Source: SM1-73 sp964588305
GTDB lineage: Bacteria; Zixibacteria; MSB-5A5; SM1-73
Length of the DNA stretch: 64,000 nucleotides
Direction: 5' to 3'
NCBI GenBank assembly: GCA_964588305.1
Contig: CAZPOP010000014.1
Coordinates: forward strand, 1-64,000
The translations under genes were made by a program, and so were the position numbers. The notes under the pieces are model-generated. The model was not told the DNA's origin. It ran no database searches and saw only the letters and a list, made by a program, of their open reading frames with translations. Every line of letters begins with the position of its first letter. Positions within the stretch are counted from its first letter, which is position 1. This document shows, one piece after another, positions 26,228-34,990 of this stretch.

Positions 26228-28756
26228 CTAATTGTTTCTCTCTGTGGCTAATGTTTTCCTCTTGATCATCCAAACTGCGGTTGCCATCAAGAGCAGGAGC
26301 AGAACAATGATTCCGTAGTTGGTTAATACAGGTACACACTCAGTGATGGCAAAATCGCCGTCACTTGTGTCAGCCGGAACACAGTCTACTGCATCACATA
26401 CTCGAACCCGGCAGTAATTGGAAGGTGTACAGGGCACCTGCCACAGATATTCTCCGGTGTTGGGGTAACTCGAGACGATTGTATCAAAATCTACTCCGCC
26501 ATTGATGGAATACTCGATTCTAATGTCTCCAGTAAAGACGCAATGAGATGACCACTGGATATAGTGCTGGGAGCCACCTGTCCAGGTTTCTCCACCGTTG
26601 GGAGAAGTAACCTCTATAACCCCGCTAGAATCTATAGTAAACGGGTTATCGCTTGTGTCGGAAGGCGACCCATCTTTTGCATCTGCCAACCTTATTAGGC
26701 AATCGGTCAAATGGGTGTGAGGCACACTCCAGGCATAACTACCCGTGTTTGGAACCACCGCGACTGAATCCCACAGAGTGTCGCCAACTGTAGAATATTC
26801 TACCTTGATGCTATCAAGAAAGCAATATCTACTCCAGGTAACCAGATAGATTGAATCTGCACAAATGGTCTCCCCTCCATTTGGGGATGTCACCACTATG
26901 GCAGTTGTGGGTATTGGGCTGATAAAGAAGTCCTCCTCATTGCTGTCACATGCCGCACCACTACAATCGCATATTTTCACCCTCGCGTTTTCAGACGAGT
27001 CATCAGGTACGCTCCATCGAAACAGGCCGTCGTTCAGGGTACAGCCTTCGGTCACAGGTTTCCATGGGGGGGCGCCGCTATTGGTGGAATACCAAATCTG
27101 AACGCTGTCCGAAAGGCACTGCCAATCCCAGCGGATATCACAGAGTCCTCCTATTTTCCAGCACCAACCCGGACCAGGCGTAAGAAGCGTGATAACAGGG
27201 TCAGGCGTTTCTCCTATAAAGAACACGTGGTCACTAGCATCATATACGGTCCTATCCTTTTTCATGGACACCTTCACAAAGCAGTCAGAAGAAGGAGTGT
27301 TAGGAATGGTCCAGGAGTATAAACCGTCGTTCTCCGTGCCTTCTTCGAGAACTAACCAGGTAGCTCCGCCATTTGTTGAATACTCTAACTTAACCGAATC
27401 CGTAAAACAATATGAGGTCCACGTAATGTCATGGGTCTCCCCAAAAAGCCAGCATTCATGCCCGTCTGGAGCCGTAATGTCAACCACCGGCGAGCAGAAC
27501 GAGTAGAGCGTGCTACAAGAAACGCCTGAATAGACCTTAGCCTCTCCCGGAATGTCTCCGAAATGCTCCGCAATAGGAGCTCCTACAATCACATCATCTT
27601 TGCCATCTAAGTTTACATCTCCAGCCCCAGACACTGAGTAACCAAACCCAGCCGCCACATAATCCCCGTTAAACTCACAAAGTATTTCTCCTGTCCTCCC
27701 GGAAAAAACGTAGGCTTTCCCTGCATTGAATAGTCCAAACGGATCAGCCTCCGGAGCGCCTACTATCAGATCAGCTCTTCCATCCTTTTCTATATCCACA
27801 TCCCCCGCGCCTGAAACCGAATGCCCAAAACGGTCATAAGAAGCCTCGCCATTCCATTCCCAAATAATGTGACCATCTACTCCAGAAAAAACGTAAGCCT
27901 TACCACAACCAGTCAAGGTGTCAATGTCAGCGGAAGGTGCTCCCACGATAATATCTGCGTGCCCGTCTGCATCTACGTCCCCGGCACCGGAAACCGATGC
28001 GCCGAACACTCCGGCTGCACTAAGTACCCAGAGCGTATCCCCAGTTCTCCCGGAAAAGACGTAAGCTCGATTGGCGTATGGGTCCCCTATCACTACATCG
28101 GCTCTTCCATCATCATCCACATCACCAGCGCCCGCCACGGAGGAACCGAAATAAGGGTTATCTCCCGAAAAAACATAAAGCTGGTATCCCGTCCTTCCAG
28201 AAAAGATATAGGCTTTTCCTCGTCCACCCAGCCCTCGACGAGCACCTATTACTAAGTCAGGTCTTCCGTCACCATCTACATCGCCAGCGCCGGAGACAGA
28301 CCAGCCGAATAAATAATCGACAGAGTCGCCATAAAAGGACCAAATTGAATCACTGGTCGATCCCGAAAACACAGTAGCTTTACCGATAGAGTTAGGAGGA
28401 ACACCCCCATAAAAAGGGGCTCCCCCAATTACATCTGATCGCCCATCGCCATCAACATCTCCAGCACCAGAGACAGAAAATCCGCCGTAATCCTCAAAAT
28501 AGGCAAAAATGTAGATAAAGCTTCCGGTTGCTCCGGAGAGGACGAAAATTTTCGCTTCTATAGGGGACCCTATAATTACATCCCCTTTCCCATCTCCATC
28601 CACGTCTCCCGCATCAGAGACAGAACAACCAAAGCCATTTCCTTGTCGGCCAAGCGTGTCAAGCCAGTCACTTTGGGCAATGACTGGGCGAACTGAAGCC
28701 ATAGATAGAACAGTCAGCAAAGCCATCGTAATGACAACGATTCTTTTGGGATTCAT
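26228..28756 (-). CDS. Secreted FG-GAP seven-bladed propeller protein with Ig-like repeats and IPTL-CTERM-like tail
   Basis: The 842-aa protein has a signal peptide (about 1-28, ending VIAQS). Seven FG-GAP repeats follow, each with SVSGAGDVDGDG-like calcium loops and DVIIGAP, exactly enough for one seven-bladed beta-propeller. Four Ig-like repeats follow (ITAPDGHECW, LTPGPGWCW, VTSPNGGETI, VTSPNGGETW, each with a conserved W-x-x-x-C). The tail VPVLTNYGIIVLLLLLMATAV then KRK is the form of IPTL/PEP-CTERM sorting signals: motif, membrane helix, basic end. The start at 28756 has AAGGAGGGG; an upstream in-frame ATG would bury the signal. It is likely a surface protein processed by an exosortase-like enzyme, none of which is in the window. 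Confidence 0.82.
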   Translation of the reverse strand: MNPKRIVVITMALLTVLSMASVRPVIAQSDWLDTLGRQGNGFGCSVSDAGDVDGDGKGDVIIGSPIEAKIFVLSGATGSFIYIFAYFEDYGGFSVSGAGDVDGDGRSDVIGGAPFYGGVPPNSIGKATVFSGSTSDSIWSFYGDSVDYLFGWSVSGAGDVDGDGRPDLVIGARRGLGGRGKAYIFSGRTGYQLYVFSGDNPYFGSSVAGAGDVDDDGRADVVIGDPYANRAYVFSGRTGDTLWVLSAAGVFGASVSGAGDVDADGHADIIVGAPSADIDTLTGCGKAYVFSGVDGHIIWEWNGEASYDRFGHSVSGAGDVDIEKDGRADLIVGAPEADPFGLFNAGKAYVFSGRTGEILCEFNGDYVAAGFGYSVSGAGDVNLDGKDDVIVGAPIAEHFGDIPGEAKVYSGVSCSTLYSFCSPVVDITAPDGHECWLFGETHDITWTSYCFTDSVKLEYSTNGGATWLVLEEGTENDGLYSWTIPNTPSSDCFVKVSMKKDRTVYDASDHVFFIGETPDPVITLLTPGPGWCWKIGGLCDIRWDWQCLSDSVQIWYSTNSGAPPWKPVTEGCTLNDGLFRWSVPDDSSENARVKICDCSGAACDSNEEDFFISPIPTTAIVVTSPNGGETICADSIYLVTWSRYCFLDSIKVEYSTVGDTLWDSVAVVPNTGSYAWSVPHTHLTDCLIRLADAKDGSPSDTSDNPFTIDSSGVIEVTSPNGGETWTGGSQHYIQWSSHCVFTGDIRIEYSINGGVDFDTIVSSYPNTGEYLWQVPCTPSNYCRVRVCDAVDCVPADTSDGDFAITECVPVLTNYGIIVLLLLLMATAVWMIKRKTLATERNN

Positions 28757-28848
28757 GATCCCCTCCTTTTTTTTAAAGGTTTGACTCATTCCATTGAGAA
28801 GTTCACCCAATTCATTGAAGTTTTTTCCTAAATCAAGGCACTACTATC

Positions 28849-28876
28849 AATTTACCTTTATTCTCCAAAATGTCAA
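28849..28876 (-). promoter_or_regulatory. Promoter for the FG-GAP protein gene
   Basis: On the minus strand TTGACA (28876-28871) and TAAATT (28854-28849) are 16 bp apart. It lies about 95 bases before the start at 28756. Confidence 0.55.
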
Positions 28877-29222
28877 CAATAATTCTCAAAAAGCAATAAC
28901 TGATTTAAACAGAATGGCTTGATAGTACAACGTAATTTGCTTATTTTAGCCCTCAACTTCTATGCTTGCACATGTGAAATCCCTTTGTCCGAAAGCAGAA
29001 GAATGGCTTATTCTTTGGAAAAAGGTTTTCGTGAAGACGAAGAGCTTCTGTCTAACAGGTTAATGTTTGGCTATTGCTTTCGGTTGGTGTTCCTCACCAA
29101 TGGAATCTGTGGGAGGACGGTGGGTGAAGAACAGCGCTTATTAGGAGGGGGAATAAATCCGTTTGTATTATAGCAAACGTGTTGATTATTGTTACATATT
29201 AGAGCAATGTGCAATTAGTCTT

Positions 29223-29306
29223 GAAATCCCCCTTACTCCCCCTTTTTCAAAGGGGGAGAGCCCTTTTTCCCCTCTCTGCAAAAGAGGGGTTAGGGGAGGT
29301 TTTATT
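29223..29306. repeat. C-rich palindromic repeats upstream of tatC
   Basis: A CCCCCTTTTTC hairpin with AAAGGGGG (about 29237-29262) is followed by CCCCTCTCT ... AGAGGGG (about 29269-29288) and ends in GGGGAGGTTTT. The end matches the C-rich family at 26118 and 57942. Apart from this repeat and the promoters at 28849 and 29341, the 28757-29405 gap holds no gene I can support. Confidence 0.55.
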
Positions 29307-29340
29307 GAAATCGCATCAATACGTTTGTATCAGTTTTTGA

Positions 29341-29369
29341 TTGACAATGAGCCGAAGTGATGTTATTTA
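29341..29369 (+). promoter_or_regulatory. Promoter for tatC
   Basis: TTGACA at 29341-29346 and TATTTA at 29364-29369 are 17 bp apart. Transcription would start near 29376, 30 bases before the tatC ATG. Confidence 0.65.
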
Positions 29370-29405
29370 GTCGGTTGTACTTTCAGGAATTTGCGGGAGT
29401 TGGAC

Positions 29406-30128
29406 ATGGCGGAAAATCAAGATAAGATGGGCTTTCTGGAGCATCTGGAGGAGCTGAGGGGAAGGATAATCAAATCCCTCATCTCCATCATTCTCGTTTC
29501 TATCGGGGCGTATTTTTTCTCCGAAAGATTGATAGATTTTATCTCCCGGCCCATTCCCGAGCTCTACTTCATGTCACCTACCGAGGCTTTCGCCATCAGG
29601 ATTAAGCTTTCTCTGATAGCCGGGATAATCGTAAGCGTGCCGGTGATATTCTATCATCTGTGGCAGTTTGTGGTTCCGGGCCTTTTTGCAAGGGAGATCA
29701 AGCTGGTGGTTCCGGTGGTGCTCGCTTCCACCATGTTCTTTTTGATTGGGGCGACCTTTTGTTTCCTGCTTGTACTCCCCTTGAGCATAAAGTTTCTTCT
29801 GGGATTCGGGACCGAGAAATTGAAGCCTATGATAAAAATCGGGGATTACGTCAGTTTCGTCAGCTACCTGATTCTGGCCTTTGGGGCGGTCTTTGAGCTT
29901 CCGGTCATTGCTTATTTTCTGGGAAAGCTGGGAATAATAACCCCCCGGACCTTGAAAAGGGGCAGAAGATATGCCATTGTGGGGATGCTGGTTATGTCCG
30001 CTTTTATCACGCCTCCGGACATGTTTTCGCAATTGATGTTGACCGGGCCCCTCTATTTCCTTTATGAAGTCAGCATCGTGGTGGTCAGAGTCGTTCAGAA
30101 GAAAAAGAGCAAGGAAGAACCGGCATGA
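29406..30128 (+). CDS. tatC: Twin-arginine translocase subunit TatC
   Basis: This 240-aa protein has the TatC N-terminal signature FLEHLEELRGRI and six predicted membrane helices. It also has the periplasmic SPTEAF motif and the loop SAFITPPDMFSQLMLTGPL. With TatA, not present in the window, it exports folded proteins. The ATG at 29406 has GGGAG upstream; a TTG at 29391 is open but poorly placed. Its stop overlaps the start of the repeat-protein gene by four bases. The two DUF362 proteins at 46-48 kb carry Tat signals and are probable substrates. Confidence 0.95.
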   Translation: MAENQDKMGFLEHLEELRGRIIKSLISIILVSIGAYFFSERLIDFISRPIPELYFMSPTEAFAIRIKLSLIAGIIVSVPVIFYHLWQFVVPGLFAREIKLVVPVVLASTMFFLIGATFCFLLVLPLSIKFLLGFGTEKLKPMIKIGDYVSFVSYLILAFGAVFELPVIAYFLGKLGIITPRTLKRGRRYAIVGMLVMSAFITPPDMFSQLMLTGPLYFLYEVSIVVVRVVQKKKSKEEPA

Positions 30129-32089
30129 AAAAGACGACATCAGTCGTTTCATTAGTCTTGGCAATTCTGCTGGGAAATAATCCTCAATCGGGGTCTCAAC
30201 AGGAAATGACTTCGGAAAGTGATTCCACGACGTCGCTTGAAGTCGTGCTTGGTGATGCTTTAAAATGTATAAAGATGACTCCAAAAGATCTGAAGTTCAG
30301 AAGTGACTATGTTGACGTGGATTCCTTCAGGTTGAAACTGGTCGATTCCTTAATGCATAAACCTCTGGATATCGTCTCTTTCAATAATCTCATCAGACGG
30401 GACTTCAATGAGGCAGTTTTGAGTTCGGGTCTCGATCTAATTCCTTCCTTTACAGCCTATCTTCAAACCGAATCAATGGAGGACTTGTCTTTAAACCGAC
30501 AAGCACAGGATTTCATGATCGATCTGGAAGACAACAGATTTTTGAAGAATTATTCTAAAGAATTGAAAGAGCTTCCCTCTCCCTTGAGAAACTCACTTTG
30601 TTACCTTTTTGAGGGTTTGTATCTCGCAGATTCTTTGACTTCGGAAGCTTTTGCTGATCTGAGCACCGAAGAGAGGAGTTTTCTGAAAGACGATTTTCCG
30701 ATTATCCTCTTGGACGACGTCAACGATGAATTCAAGACCCCCGAGGAGATAGAGAGGCAGAGCGAGCATGAAGAGGAACTTAGCAAGCAGATGGTTCCTT
30801 ACCTGGAGAGAATAAAAAGGGAGAGAATCTATGAAGCGGGGATAAGGCTATCCGCAGCGACCAAAGCCGCTCTTTGGATACTGAAAGACTATCTGCAGCG
30901 TGGACCCCAGATAGAACCAATTACCAAAGATAAGAAGGATTTGGAAAATGACATCATCTTTAGATTGGATACTTCTCTTGGTGAAATCATCATTGGAGGA
31001 GTTGGATCGGGTGATTATCGAGGGACTTTCGCGGTGATTATCGACCTGGGTGGCGACGACCTTTATTCGCTGTCCAATGCCAAAGATGACGGCAAAAACT
31101 CGTCGGTGATCATCGACCTGGCCGGAGACGATCTTTACCGCTCGGAAGGAGATTTTGTGCTGGGATCGGGCTTCTTTGGAGTTGGCATCCTGGTGGATGT
31201 ATCGGGCCAGGATACCTATCTCGCGGATAATTTTTCTTTGGGTTCCGGTCTCTTTGGAGTGGGGATGCTTGTGGATGAGGGGGGAAATGATAGATATTTC
31301 GGAGATACATTCACCATGGGAGCAGGAAGCTTTGGCTTAGGCATTCTGGTCGATCTTGGCGGAGCCGATCAGTACACCGGCGCGCTTTTGGCCCAGGGCT
31401 TTGGCTCGATCTCGGGCCTGGGGGCCTTGATCGATTCGTCAGGGAACGACAACTACTTTGCGGGGGGAAAATATAAGGATATTCTAAGATATGAAGATCA
31501 TTACATGAGCCTCTCTCAAGGTTTCGCCTATGGTCTGAGACCCACGATGTCGGGTGGAATCGGATTGCTCTACGATCTTTCCGGACACGATCTTTATACC
31601 TCCGATATTTTCGGCCAGGGATCAAGCTATTGGTGGGGATTGGCAAGCCTGATAGATGAACAAGGAAACGACAAGTATGTTTCCTTTCAGTATGCCCAGG
31701 GTGCAGGAACGCACCTGGCCTTAGGGATTCTGGAAGACGGGGCAGGAAACGACATTTACATATCCAAGGGCGTGTCACAGGGATGCGGACACGATTTGGC
31801 TTTCGGATTTCTATACGACAAATCAGGCAATGACGATTATATGGCTTGCGATCTTTCTCAGGCTGCAGGAAGCGCCAACGGAATCGGTATACTATTAGAT
31901 GAGGATGGAGACGATGGCTATTACGTGGAAAAGAAGAATAATACGCAAGGGTATGGAAATCCCCGAAGGGATTACGGTTCCATCGGAATCTTCTTGGATC
32001 TAGCGGGTGGGGATCAATACGATGGAAATGGAAAAGATAGCACCTGGTGGACTGTACCATCTAAATGGGGAGTGGGAATTGACAAGTAA
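30125..32089 (+). CDS. Exported protein with twelve tandem G-D-Y beta-solenoid-like repeats
   Basis: The 654-aa protein has a short Sec-type signal (about 1-25), a mostly helical acidic region (30-295) and then about twelve repeats of 26-27 residues (295-645). The repeat consensus is G-x-G-x-L-x-D-x-x-G-x-D-x-Y, then about five residues, then QG-x-G. Regular Gly/Asp/Tyr spacing and strand-like GILVD segments suggest a right-handed beta-helix with possible calcium ligands. I do not recognise a named family. Its ATG overlaps the tatC stop (ATGA at 30125-30128), so the two are translationally coupled. A HEAT-repeat protein follows. It is probably periplasmic or surface-exposed. Confidence 0.75.
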   Translation: MKKTTSVVSLVLAILLGNNPQSGSQQEMTSESDSTTSLEVVLGDALKCIKMTPKDLKFRSDYVDVDSFRLKLVDSLMHKPLDIVSFNNLIRRDFNEAVLSSGLDLIPSFTAYLQTESMEDLSLNRQAQDFMIDLEDNRFLKNYSKELKELPSPLRNSLCYLFEGLYLADSLTSEAFADLSTEERSFLKDDFPIILLDDVNDEFKTPEEIERQSEHEEELSKQMVPYLERIKRERIYEAGIRLSAATKAALWILKDYLQRGPQIEPITKDKKDLENDIIFRLDTSLGEIIIGGVGSGDYRGTFAVIIDLGGDDLYSLSNAKDDGKNSSVIIDLAGDDLYRSEGDFVLGSGFFGVGILVDVSGQDTYLADNFSLGSGLFGVGMLVDEGGNDRYFGDTFTMGAGSFGLGILVDLGGADQYTGALLAQGFGSISGLGALIDSSGNDNYFAGGKYKDILRYEDHYMSLSQGFAYGLRPTMSGGIGLLYDLSGHDLYTSDIFGQGSSYWWGLASLIDEQGNDKYVSFQYAQGAGTHLALGILEDGAGNDIYISKGVSQGCGHDLAFGFLYDKSGNDDYMACDLSQAAGSANGIGILLDEDGDDGYYVEKKNNTQGYGNPRRDYGSIGIFLDLAGGDQYDGNGKDSTWWTVPSKWGVGIDK

Positions 32090-32172
32090 CTTGAACGAAC
32101 ACAAGACCACATCAGACAGGTTTTTGGTGGTATAATTAAAAACTGAAAGAGAAAAATTAAAAATTGCAGTTC

Positions 32173-32235
32173 AAAATTCAAAAATACCCGGTCTTGCTGT
32201 CGGAGTCTGTCTTGGTCTGACAATTTTGAATTTTG
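32173..32235. repeat. A/T-rich inverted repeat
   Basis: TCAAAATTCAAAA and TTTTGAATTTTGA form a 13-bp perfect inverted repeat around about 40 bases between the repeat-protein and HEAT-protein genes. The interior contains repeated GTCTTG-like words. No T tract follows. It could be a mini-element remnant or a messenger hairpin. Confidence 0.5.
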
Positions 32236-32260
32236 ATTTCGAAGTCTTTTTCTACTGTAT

Positions 32261-33199
32261 ATGAACAAGTTCATAACATTCGTCATCTGGTCATTCGTCA
32301 TTTTCACTTCAATTTATGGCAATCCAGATCGAACTGCCCGTGCGGATGAGTTGAAGGAGAAGGTAGACAGCCTTTTTATCAGGGCTTGCGGCTGGTTGGA
32401 AACGCAAAGAGACTTGGCAGAGCCGTCCAAAGAGACTTTGATCGAGATGGGAGAGGAGGCGGTTCCGTATCTTATGGAGAGACTGGACACCGAGACCGCC
32501 AGAGAGAAATGGACATTAATCGACGTACTGGGTAAGATCGGTGAACCGGCGGTCATGCCTATGGTCGAGTGCTTGAAAAGCGATAATAGGGACGAGGTCA
32601 AGCTAGCCTCCCGCATCTTGGGGGACATAAAAGACCAAAGAGCGGTGAGCCCTCTGGCAGAGCTTCTCAACAAAGAGGATTATAATATCCGGAGTTATGC
32701 GTGTGAGTCCTTGGGCAAAATCGCCGATACCACTGCGTTTGCCCCGGTATCCTCCTGCCTGACCGATTCTGTGGAGGTGGTCAGGAAAAGTGCGGCTGTG
32801 GCTTTGGGCAAGATGAAAGACAGGCGGGCGATTCCCTTTCTGATTCAGGGTCTATCCGATCCGCATTTCAGCGTGCGCATGACCTCCGCATCGGCTTTAG
32901 TGGAAATAGGTGAACCTTCTGTCGGGCCCTTAATGGAACTGCTGAATACCTCCACTGACACTACTGCGGTTCATCTGGCGATGGAATCTTTGGGGAAGCT
33001 CAAAGCAAGGCGGGCAGTGAAACAACTTCTCAGGAAGCTGGAAGACGAGGATTGGGCCACCAGAGCTTTTGCCGTCGAGGCTTTGGGAGAAATTGGTGAT
33101 AAGAAGGGAATGAGAGCTGTTAGAGGATTGAAGAAGAAGGAAACTCATCCGTTTGTTTTGAAGACAATCGATGAGGTTTTGGGTGGGTTGGACAAATGA
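32261..33199 (+). CDS. Exported HEAT-repeat protein
   Basis: This 312-aa protein has a signal peptide (about 1-28, ending ARADE). It is followed by about eight PBS-lyase-type HEAT repeats with the pattern A-V-x-x-L-x-x-L-x-D and RSYACESLGKI-like helices. HEAT solenoids bind proteins. No enzyme domain is present, so a scaffold role in the periplasm is likely. The ATG at 32261 lacks a Shine-Dalgarno. It sits downstream of the G-D-Y repeat protein, possibly in one transcription unit with tatC. Confidence 0.8.
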   Translation: MNKFITFVIWSFVIFTSIYGNPDRTARADELKEKVDSLFIRACGWLETQRDLAEPSKETLIEMGEEAVPYLMERLDTETAREKWTLIDVLGKIGEPAVMPMVECLKSDNRDEVKLASRILGDIKDQRAVSPLAELLNKEDYNIRSYACESLGKIADTTAFAPVSSCLTDSVEVVRKSAAVALGKMKDRRAIPFLIQGLSDPHFSVRMTSASALVEIGEPSVGPLMELLNTSTDTTAVHLAMESLGKLKARRAVKQLLRKLEDEDWATRAFAVEALGEIGDKKGMRAVRGLKKKETHPFVLKTIDEVLGGLDK

Positions 33200-33236
33200 G
33201 CAGTTAAGAAGGGATACCTGGCCTCGTCTCAGAATC

Positions 33237-33371
33237 GGTCAGGGGTAGGGGTACCCCTGACCAACATTGGACTTTTGAGTACAAATTGGCGATGTTCCCG
33301 ACATGCCAGTTAGCTCTGCCAGGATGTCTAACTCCACCGCGAAACTCGTCCGAGGTGCGGGTGCCTCAGAC
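33237..33371. repeat. Two G/C-rich palindromes before the lpxH-like gene
   Basis: At 33237-33262 an 11-bp perfect stem GGTCAGGGGTA/TACCCCTGACC encloses GGGG. At 33348-33371 GTC-x-GAGG pairs with CCTC-x-GAC around TGCGGGTG, with one mismatch. Both resemble the palindromes at 23425-23472. Confidence 0.6.
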
Positions 33372-33387
33372 AATATGAAGTAACCTT

Positions 33388-34137
33388 ATGCGAAAGACAG
33401 TCTATTTCATCTCGGATGCCCATCTGGGGGCAGAAGAAAGAGAAAAGGAGAAGTTAAAGGAGGAGAAGCTGCTCTCTTTTTTGGACAGAATCAAAGGGGA
33501 CGCTGAGTTTCTGTATATACTTGGGGATATGTTTGAATTCTGGTTCGAATATAAAGACGTTATGCCCAAGCACCATTTCAGAGTCTCGGCAAAATTCGGA
33601 GACCTGGTTGATTCGGGAATAAAGGTAATTTATGTGGTGGGCAATCATGACTTCTGGCTGGGAGATTTTTTGAGCAAGCAGATCGGCATAGAAATCTTCA
33701 AAGATCCCATAGAAGTGACCCATCAAGGAAAAAGAATTTTTGCAGCTCACGGTGACGGACTGGCCAAGAAGGATTCAGGATACAGAATCTTGAAGAAGAT
33801 ACTCAGAAACAGGTTGAATATCTTTCTTTACAGACAAATCCCTCCCGACATAAGCTATCCCTTGGCTAAATTCGTGGCAGGGAAAAGCAGGGTTCAAGCC
33901 GACAGGAGGGAAGCAGGTTATTTGGAGGATTACAAGAACTTCGCTTTCGAAAAAATCAGGCAGGGCTTTGATGCGGTGATTCTGGCGCATACCCATATAC
34001 CTACTCTGGAAAACTTGAATGATGATTCGGCAAGCCCAACGCGTGGGGGAATATATTTAAACATTGGAGATTGGTTCAAGCACTTCACCTACGGGAAATT
34101 GGCGGAGGGCGAGTTCTTGCTGGAGAGGTTTGGGTAG
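33388..34137 (+). CDS. lpxH: LpxH-like UDP-2,3-diacylglucosamine hydrolase
   Basis: This 249-aa calcineurin-like metallophosphoesterase has D10-x-H12 (ISDAHLG), D47 in GDMFEFW, N86-H87-D88 (GNHDFW), AAHGD and HTHIP. The GD-x-FEFW and GNHDFW forms are typical of the LpxH/LpxG branch, which cleaves UDP-diacylglucosamine in lipid A synthesis. A related phosphoesterase of other substrate is possible. No Shine-Dalgarno is visible before the ATG. Confidence 0.82.
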   Translation: MRKTVYFISDAHLGAEEREKEKLKEEKLLSFLDRIKGDAEFLYILGDMFEFWFEYKDVMPKHHFRVSAKFGDLVDSGIKVIYVVGNHDFWLGDFLSKQIGIEIFKDPIEVTHQGKRIFAAHGDGLAKKDSGYRILKKILRNRLNIFLYRQIPPDISYPLAKFVAGKSRVQADRREAGYLEDYKNFAFEKIRQGFDAVILAHTHIPTLENLNDDSASPTRGGIYLNIGDWFKHFTYGKLAEGEFLLERFG

Positions 34138-34357
34138 GAAAGGCACCTGGAACATTCTTACCCGCAACCGCCCTTTAAGGAGCATTGAGACGGTCAAGAC
34201 CTTGTAGCGAAAAAAAGGACAAATCCGACTTTGCACTTCAAAGAGGTTAGGTGGCCGTGCGTATAAGTTATTGAGAGCTAAGAGGAATCATCTGAGGGGT
34301 CCTTGGTTCTTGCAGCCTCCAAGGTGCGCAGAGAAGTGGAAATATGGGAAAAAAGAC

Positions 34358-34385
34358 TTGACAAAGAGTGAATTTGAATTAAATT
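34358..34385 (+). promoter_or_regulatory. Candidate promoter in the 34138-34570 gap
   Basis: TTGACA at 34358-34363 is followed after 16 bp by TAAATT. The leader to the next ATG would be about 180 nt and contains a 7-bp hairpin GAGCCCG/CGGGCTC at 34523-34542. Nothing else is visible in this 430-base gap. Confidence 0.45.
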
Positions 34386-34570
34386 AGTATTGTAAGCAGA
34401 AAAGCTGGGAATATCAACACTAAAGAGCCTGCCGCGTAGCTTTTCAGGAGGATAGCCAATTATCTAAGTCGCTATTGTTTAGTTCGAAAGATGATTACCT
34501 TTCCCTTCACCTAGAATCCTTTGAGCCCGCCCAGCCGGGCTCGGGATGATTAATTAGGAGGCACATTGAT

Positions 34571-34918
34571 ATGAGACGTTCCAATCCAAAGCTTTCCTTC
34601 GATCGGGGGTTTTCTTTGGCAAGGAAAATCTTGATTCTGATCGTGCTGGGTTGCTTTTTGGTCTTCTTTGGCTTGGCCTTTGCCGAAGAAGCGATCGATC
34701 CCGATTTTGAGCATCCCTGGGATGACCTGAAGTGTCCAGGCGATGAGGGACCCCTGGAACCTTTCGAAATGGCCGGTGTGAGGGTATTTCCATTGGGTCA
34801 TTTGAGCGCGTGCATCGTAATTGAGTTACCTCAGGCCAAGAGCGGAAAGATCGAGAAGGATCGAGTCGAGACTGACCCTTCTGGCAAAGTTCAGGGCAAA
34901 CTGTTCATACTGTTCTAG
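34571..34918 (+). CDS. Small exported protein of unknown function
   Basis: This 115-aa protein has a basic N-terminus, one hydrophobic helix (about 18-40) and a signal-peptidase-like GLAFAEE site near residue 39. The mature part of about 75 residues contains DLKCPGDEGPLEPFEM and a hydrophobic VFPLGHLSACIVIEL stretch, with two cysteines. No family is recognised. AGGAGG at 34556-34561 supports the ATG, and a promoter precedes it. The large sigma54-type regulator starts 72 bases later. Confidence 0.55.
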   Translation: MRRSNPKLSFDRGFSLARKILILIVLGCFLVFFGLAFAEEAIDPDFEHPWDDLKCPGDEGPLEPFEMAGVRVFPLGHLSACIVIELPQAKSGKIEKDRVETDPSGKVQGKLFILF

Positions 34919-34990
34919 CTGCCTGTCGCAAGGTGCAGCAGTTCGCGCTGATCAACCCAAGCACGGTGGGAGCAAGATAACAGCAGAAAG

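Noticed and set aside
28919..29173. 84-codon plus-strand ORF before tatC
   Set aside because: It has no Shine-Dalgarno and no domain, and its composition is unlike the real genes. It lies in a promoter and repeat region.
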